Positions 5,893 to 9,616 of a DNA stretch of 9,616 nt are shown one piece after another. The position numbers and the translations under genes are program-made. Below the pieces are notes generated by a model. It made no database searches. It had not been told where the DNA came from and saw only the letters and a program-made list of their open reading frames with translations. The stretch covers positions 1-9,616 of the forward strand of contig JAJZCT010000081.1 in assembly GCA_021828925.1 (NCBI GenBank), in the 5' to 3' direction. Position 1 is the stretch's first letter. Each line of letters begins with the position of its first letter. The DNA comes from Planctomycetota bacterium (GTDB lineage: Bacteria > Planctomycetota > Phycisphaerae > WQYP01).

Positions 5893-7043
5893 AAAACCCA
5901 GTGATTTTTATCCTTGACGCAACGAACACATTCACGCCATCCCGTGGTGGCGCTCCAGCGATAATTTACCACCACTGCTGCATGGAAGCTAGGTCGGGGG
6001 CATGGTCGCCACACGTGATCGCCCGCCGCGCAAGCGTGCCGCTCTTCGGAGGCACCTCCGTCATATTCGTCGATCCGCCGGGAGACCACGCCGCGCCGGC
6101 GCTCGTCCTAGCCATGCGGGCTGAACGGAAACTGCTCGGGTACCGACGCATGGGGCACCGCTTGTACGTGGACCGTGTCATTCGTGCGCTGCGCACCGGC
6201 GGGTTCCAGTGTGCGCCCAAGATCACATCGGGCGATCCAGAGTTGGCGGTTTGTCTTGCTCGTGCCTTTCCTGCCGCACCGGTGTTGCTCTGGTTTCACA
6301 CGAGCCAGGACTGCAAACCCCGCTTCCAGCGGGCGCTCCCTAGGAGCGCAGTCCGATGTGTCGCGGTCAGCGAATTCACCTCAAGGGCAAATGAGGCGTA
6401 TTTTTCCCTCCCGGCGGGGGCCGTTACGACAGTTTACAACGCAGTCGATACCGCACATTTCGCGTCGCCGCCCGTACCGCCCAACGGGCCACCGGTGCTG
6501 AATTATCATGGCCGCCTTGGTCACGACAAAGGGACGGACCTGCTCCTCAGTGCCGCTCACATCCTTGCAAAAAAAGGCCTGAGATTCGGAATCCAGTTGA
6601 TTGGCTCGAATCACCCAGACGGTCTAATAATCGATGAATACCAGCGCGGGCTTTTTTCCCAAGGCAGAGAACTGGAGAGCCTCGGAATAGAGGTTCGCCG
6701 ACCGGGCCATCTCGGCAGGGAGGAACTGCCCGGCGAAGTGCGAAAGGCCCATATCCATGTGTGCACATCGCGGTGGGACGAGCCGTTTGGCATGGCCACG
6801 TTGGAAGGGATGGCCTGCGGGCTGGCCACGGTGGCCAGCAACACCGGCGGCACGCCGGAGGTGGTGGGCGATGCGGGCTTTTTATTTGAGCGGGGGAACG
6901 TGGAACAGCTCGCCGGGCATCTTGAGCGGCTGATTTTAGATGAGGGCCTCCGCCGAGAGTATGCCGCAAAGGCGCGGCAGCGGGCCGAGCAATTCACCTG
7001 GGCGAAGACGTGGGCCGGGGTCCGCGACGTAATCACAGGCTAA
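5889..7043 (+). CDS. GT4 glycosyltransferase, first of three tandem paralogues
   Basis: A 384-residue cytosolic GT-B enzyme with no signal peptide or membrane segment. GT4 enzymes are retaining transferases that use nucleotide-activated sugars. The N-terminal Rossmann half (about 1-195) begins VIFILDATNTFTPSRGG. The C-terminal half shows HGRLGHDKGTDLLL (207-220), with the usual donor-site lysine K214, and the EX7E motif E298-E306 in SRWDEPFGMATLEGMACG. The sugar cannot be told. The start chosen is ATG 5889, overlapping the wzt stop, because it aligns with the N-termini of the two following paralogues; an upstream in-frame start at 5757 would run far into wzt. The N-terminal two thirds differ strongly in DNA from the paralogues, but a 45-nt block near the active-site end (6834-6878) is identical to both. 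Confidence 0.88.
   Translation: MKNPVIFILDATNTFTPSRGGAPAIIYHHCCMEARSGAWSPHVIARRASVPLFGGTSVIFVDPPGDHAAPALVLAMRAERKLLGYRRMGHRLYVDRVIRALRTGGFQCAPKITSGDPELAVCLARAFPAAPVLLWFHTSQDCKPRFQRALPRSAVRCVAVSEFTSRANEAYFSLPAGAVTTVYNAVDTAHFASPPVPPNGPPVLNYHGRLGHDKGTDLLLSAAHILAKKGLRFGIQLIGSNHPDGLIIDEYQRGLFSQGRELESLGIEVRRPGHLGREELPGEVRKAHIHVCTSRWDEPFGMATLEGMACGLATVASNTGGTPEVVGDAGFLFERGNVEQLAGHLERLILDEGLRREYAAKARQRAEQFTWAKTWAGVRDVITG
6834..6878 (+). repeat. 45-nt block shared by three GT4 genes, copy 1
   Basis: Encodes ASNTGGTPEVVGDAG, identical in DNA to 7999-8043 and 9197-9241 at all 45 positions, third codon positions included. It lies just downstream of the EX7E motif. Confidence 0.95.
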
Positions 7044-7044
7044 T

Positions 7045-7062
7045 ACGGGGCGCGCAGAATTG
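7045..7062 (+). promoter_or_regulatory. Ribosome binding site and TTG start of second GT4 gene
   Basis: ACGGGG at 7045-7050 lies 9 nt before TTG 7060. No ATG or GTG is available in frame nearby upstream. Starting at TTG gives MELALINGSAETFTP, which aligns with IALINCTSETFTP of the third paralogue, so the TTG is supported by homology. Only 16 nt separate it from the previous stop. Confidence 0.7.
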
Positions 7063-8241
7063 GAACTTGCTTTAATCAATGGCTCGGCTGAAACCTTCAC
7101 GCCTACCCAGAGTGGCGCGATTTGCACCATTATTCACGAAGTTTCGCTGCAGGCGATGCAGTCGGGGTGTCGCGTTCACGTGCTTTCCCGCCCGGCGTTG
7201 GCGGAATCGTACAACGATGTTCCCGTGACTTTTTTGCCGGCACCGTCGGTTCCCGCCGGGCATCTTGCAGAGCTTGCCATGCGTGCCGAGAGAAAGATTT
7301 TTGGCTACCGGCATTTCCGCCACGGGGAATATATCCGCCGCACGATCTCGGCAATCCGAAGCAGCCGGCTCGTTGGTCATGCAAAGGTCACCTTTAATGA
7401 TCCGGAACTGGCAATCAGCCTTAAACGCGCATTTCCCCGGCATCCGGTGGTTGTGTGGTTTCAGAACCAGTTGGAGTGCAAGGACCGATTCCGCCAAAAA
7501 TTAGCGGGTTCGGGCGTCCGCTGCATCGCCGTTAGCAATTTCACGGCCCGCTGGGTAGAGAATTATTACGGCCTCGAAGTCGGCAGCGTCCCGACGGTTT
7601 ACAATGCCGTGGATTCGCACCACTTTTTCCCCGCCTCGGAACCTCCGTCGGGGCTGCCGGTGATTAATTTCCTTGGCCGCACCGGCATTGAAAAAGGGCC
7701 GGATCTTCTGCTGGAGGCAGCATTGCTGCTTGCCCGGAAAGGCGTGAAATTCAAACTTCAACTTATCGGTTCCAACCATTGGGACCATTTTGAACTTGAT
7801 GATTACCAACGCAAGCTGGCCGCGCTGGTCGAAAGGCTTGAAAAGCTGGGTGTCCCCGTCCGCCGTCCGGGCCATGTTGGCCGTGCGGCGTTGCCGGATG
7901 AGTTACGCCAGGCGCATATCCACGTATTTACCTCGCGCTGGGATGAGCCATTCGGTATGGCCACGCTGGAGGGGATGGCGTGCGGGCTGGCCACAGTGGC
8001 CAGCAACACCGGCGGCACGCCGGAGGTGGTGGGCGATGCGGGCCTGTTGTTTGAACGGGAAAGCGTGGACCAACTTACGAAACACCTTGAAAAGTTAATC
8101 ACGGACGAGAATTTCCGGCAGGATTGCGCTGCCCGCGCCCGTTGGCGGGTATTAGATCTTACCTGGGAAAAAGCAACCCGAACATTGCTTGCCGCCATGG
8201 AAGCGGTAGGTGTCGAAGAGAAACTTGCTCTGGGAGTCTGA
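7060..8241 (+). CDS. GT4 glycosyltransferase, second of three tandem paralogues
   Basis: A 393-residue soluble GT-B protein. It begins with a Rossmann strand (LALINGSAETFTPTQSGA), has the interdomain motif TVYNAVDSHHF (179-189), a donor-site loop GRTGIEKGPDLLLEA (206-220, K212) and EX7E at E296-E304 in SRWDEPFGMATLEGMACG. It is the closest relative of the first paralogue over residues 75-180 (AMRAERK, FNDPELA, ECKDRFRQ-type stretches). It uses a TTG start 16 nt after the previous gene, and its stop is 4 nt before the next start, so it is an internal gene of the operon. The substrate is unknown. Tandem paralogues often add related sugars at different linkages in one repeat unit; this is an inference here. 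Confidence 0.88.
   Translation: MELALINGSAETFTPTQSGAICTIIHEVSLQAMQSGCRVHVLSRPALAESYNDVPVTFLPAPSVPAGHLAELAMRAERKIFGYRHFRHGEYIRRTISAIRSSRLVGHAKVTFNDPELAISLKRAFPRHPVVVWFQNQLECKDRFRQKLAGSGVRCIAVSNFTARWVENYYGLEVGSVPTVYNAVDSHHFFPASEPPSGLPVINFLGRTGIEKGPDLLLEAALLLARKGVKFKLQLIGSNHWDHFELDDYQRKLAALVERLEKLGVPVRRPGHVGRAALPDELRQAHIHVFTSRWDEPFGMATLEGMACGLATVASNTGGTPEVVGDAGLLFERESVDQLTKHLEKLITDENFRQDCAARARWRVLDLTWEKATRTLLAAMEAVGVEEKLALGV
7999..8043 (+). repeat. 45-nt block shared by three GT4 genes, copy 2
   Basis: Identical to 6834-6878 and 9197-9241. Against copy 1 the identity extends three more bases upstream (GTG), giving 48 nt; beyond that synonymous differences appear at once on both sides. Confidence 0.95.
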
Positions 8242-8245
8242 CGTT

Positions 8246-9442
8246 ATGCGAAAAACATGCGATATCGCCCTGATAAATTGTACCTCCGAGACATTTACTC
8301 CGACGGCTAGCGGAGCGCTTTCAACGTGGATATGGGAGGTTTGCCAGGCTGCGGCGCATGACGGTGTGCAGCCACTTGTTATAACCCGCGAAGCGCCCAG
8401 CGCCCCCTGGCCATGGCAGCGAACCAGATTCATCGAATATCCATATCCCAAGAGGCTGTTGCGCGTACGCGGTGCAGGAAGGCTATTTAACATCCAGAGG
8501 GAGATTATGGGCTGGGGGCACCCGCATTTTGGTGCCTATGCTAAACGGGTGGTTGAGGCATTAAAGTACGAGCGGCTCGAGTCCGGCGTACTGGTTCTAC
8601 AGAACGACGTAGAGCTCGCCGCGCACCTTCGGGCGGCGCTGCCGCGCGCTATGATTGTCCACCTGTCGCAAAATGACCTCGTGATCGCAGAGAAATACCG
8701 TCGGAAATTCACGGCAAGCGTGGACGTACCGCTCGCCGTAAGCGACTATTGCGCGCGGTACAGCGGCGCTTATTTTGGCATTCCGGTAGGGACGCTGTAC
8801 AACGGGGTAAACCCCACCACGTTCGCTCCGGCGGCGGAGATAGTCCGGGGACCACCGATTATAAACTTCGTCGGGAGGATGCAATCCGTAAAGGGGCCCG
8901 ATCTACTGTTGCGGGCCGCGCTTGCGTTGGCCCGAAAGGGCCTTAGGTTTGGAATCCAGATGCTTGGCACGAAACATTTTGACCGCCACGAGGTTGATGA
9001 ATTTAACCGTAGCCTGTCGCTGGCCGCAGGCGAGTTGCAAAGCATGGGGATCGCCGTTCGCATGGCTGGCCACGTTCCACGCGCAGGCCTCCCAGCGGAG
9101 CTGTGCAGAGCGCAGATCAATTGCGTCCCCTCGCGCTGGCGCGAACCGTTCGGACTAACCACCCTCGAGGGCATGGCCTGCGGGCTGGCTACCGTTGCCA
9201 GCAACACCGGCGGCACGCCGGAGGTGGTGGGCGATGCGGGCCTGCTGTTCGAACGAGAAAATGTGGAGCAACTTGCTGGTCACTTGGAGCGGCTAATCAC
9301 GGACGAAAATCTGCGCCGCGATTACGCGGTCCGTGCCCGCCAGCGGGCATTGAACTTTACGTGGGCCAAAACCTGGACGTCTCTCTTTGGCGCGATTAAC
9401 GGCGAAGCCGCCGGTGGGCGGCGGGGGGTTGACGGTGCCTGA
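8246..9442 (+). CDS. GT4 glycosyltransferase, third of three tandem paralogues
   Basis: A 398-residue soluble GT-B enzyme. The start is ATG 8246, with GGGAG (8232-8236) 9 nt upstream and 4 nt after the previous stop. A GTG at 8210 would overlap the previous gene and is not needed. N-terminus DIALINCTSETFTPTASGA matches the second paralogue. The donor-site loop is GRMQSVKGPDLLLRA (210-224, K216) and EX7E is E300-E308 in SRWREPFGLTTLEGMACG. Its acceptor-side half is the most diverged: positions about 50-95 (PWPWQRTRFIEYPYPKRLLR) have no counterpart in the other two, suggesting a different acceptor. The last ~12 residues are Gly/Arg-rich. This is the last gene of the operon inside the window. 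Confidence 0.88.
   Translation: MRKTCDIALINCTSETFTPTASGALSTWIWEVCQAAAHDGVQPLVITREAPSAPWPWQRTRFIEYPYPKRLLRVRGAGRLFNIQREIMGWGHPHFGAYAKRVVEALKYERLESGVLVLQNDVELAAHLRAALPRAMIVHLSQNDLVIAEKYRRKFTASVDVPLAVSDYCARYSGAYFGIPVGTLYNGVNPTTFAPAAEIVRGPPIINFVGRMQSVKGPDLLLRAALALARKGLRFGIQMLGTKHFDRHEVDEFNRSLSLAAGELQSMGIAVRMAGHVPRAGLPAELCRAQINCVPSRWREPFGLTTLEGMACGLATVASNTGGTPEVVGDAGLLFERENVEQLAGHLERLITDENLRRDYAVRARQRALNFTWAKTWTSLFGAINGEAAGGRRGVDGA
9197..9241 (+). repeat. 45-nt block shared by three GT4 genes, copy 3
   Basis: Identical to 6834-6878 and 7999-8043, although the codons immediately before it (GCT ACC GTT) differ from those of copy 1 (GCC ACG GTG). Confidence 0.95.
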
Positions 9443-9616
9443 CCAAAGCGAGTTAATTTTTATGTAACCGTTCACGGGCAAAAAGCGGCGAAATCAGCGG
9501 GAAAACGCCATTTTTCACCTTGTTGACCTCATTTTCCGTGGATTTCCATACCCGATAAGGAACAGTACCAAACTAATTTCCCAATTTGCGCCGCACTCTC
9601 AATCGCCACCGCCGGC
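9443..9616. other. Non-coding 3' tail of the window
   Basis: 174 nt without a credible gene on either strand. A weak GGCG/CGCC pairing at 9487-9509 followed by five T (9511-9515) is the only terminator-like pattern, and I do not call it. The CACAGAG/AATACTG repeats of the earlier island are absent. Confidence 0.6.

Noticed and set aside
9487..9515. Possible intrinsic terminator after the GT operon
   Set aside because: The stem is only 4 bp (GGCG/CGCC) with a 15-nt loop before five T; too weak to call.
9525..9560. Possible promoter starting TTGACC near the window end
   Set aside because: No acceptable -10 hexamer at 16-18 nt and no gene start visible before the window ends.

Overview
This window looks like part of a surface-polysaccharide (O-antigen or exopolysaccharide-type) locus from a Gram-negative-type bacterium. 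All genes are on the + strand and no rRNA, tRNA or classical insertion sequence is visible. The lineage cannot be fixed from the sequence. The extra soluble domain behind the WecA-like enzyme, the arrays of CACAGAG/AATACTG repeats and the HigBA-type module resemble, from memory, genomes of the Planctomycetota/PVC group, but this is a weak inference.

Layout. (1) 48-2873: one very long gene that fuses a WecA/MraY-family polyprenyl-phosphate sugar-1-phosphate transferase, a soluble middle domain and a complete GT4 glycosyltransferase. (2) 2874-4605: a 1.7-kb intergenic island packed with short tandem repeats, most built on 7-nt cores, plus three copies of a long hairpin-forming unit. Inside it sits a HigBA-type toxin-antitoxin module: a 5'-truncated higB remnant and an apparently intact higA overlapping it by ATGA. 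The module is flanked by 142-nt near-identical direct repeats, and the whole island is bracketed by a 64-nt inverted repeat. (3) 4606-9442: a tight four-gene operon. A Wzt-type ABC ATPase with a C-terminal glycan-recognition domain is followed, ATGA-coupled, by three tandem paralogous GT4 glycosyltransferases. (4) 9443-9616: a short non-coding tail.

How the genes could work together (inference): the fused enzyme would load the first sugar phosphate on undecaprenyl phosphate and add a second sugar. The three cytosolic GT4 enzymes would extend or diversify the chain. The Wzt-like ATPase, with a Wzm permease not encoded here, would recognise the finished glycan and export it. The toxin-antitoxin relic and the repeats are not metabolically connected. 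They mark a boundary between two glycan-gene blocks where recombination has probably occurred.

The most notable points are the nested repeat architecture around higBA, the shared 7-nt core of otherwise unrelated repeats, the WecA-GT4 fusion, and a 45-nt stretch that is identical at every synonymous position in three otherwise diverged glycosyltransferase genes.
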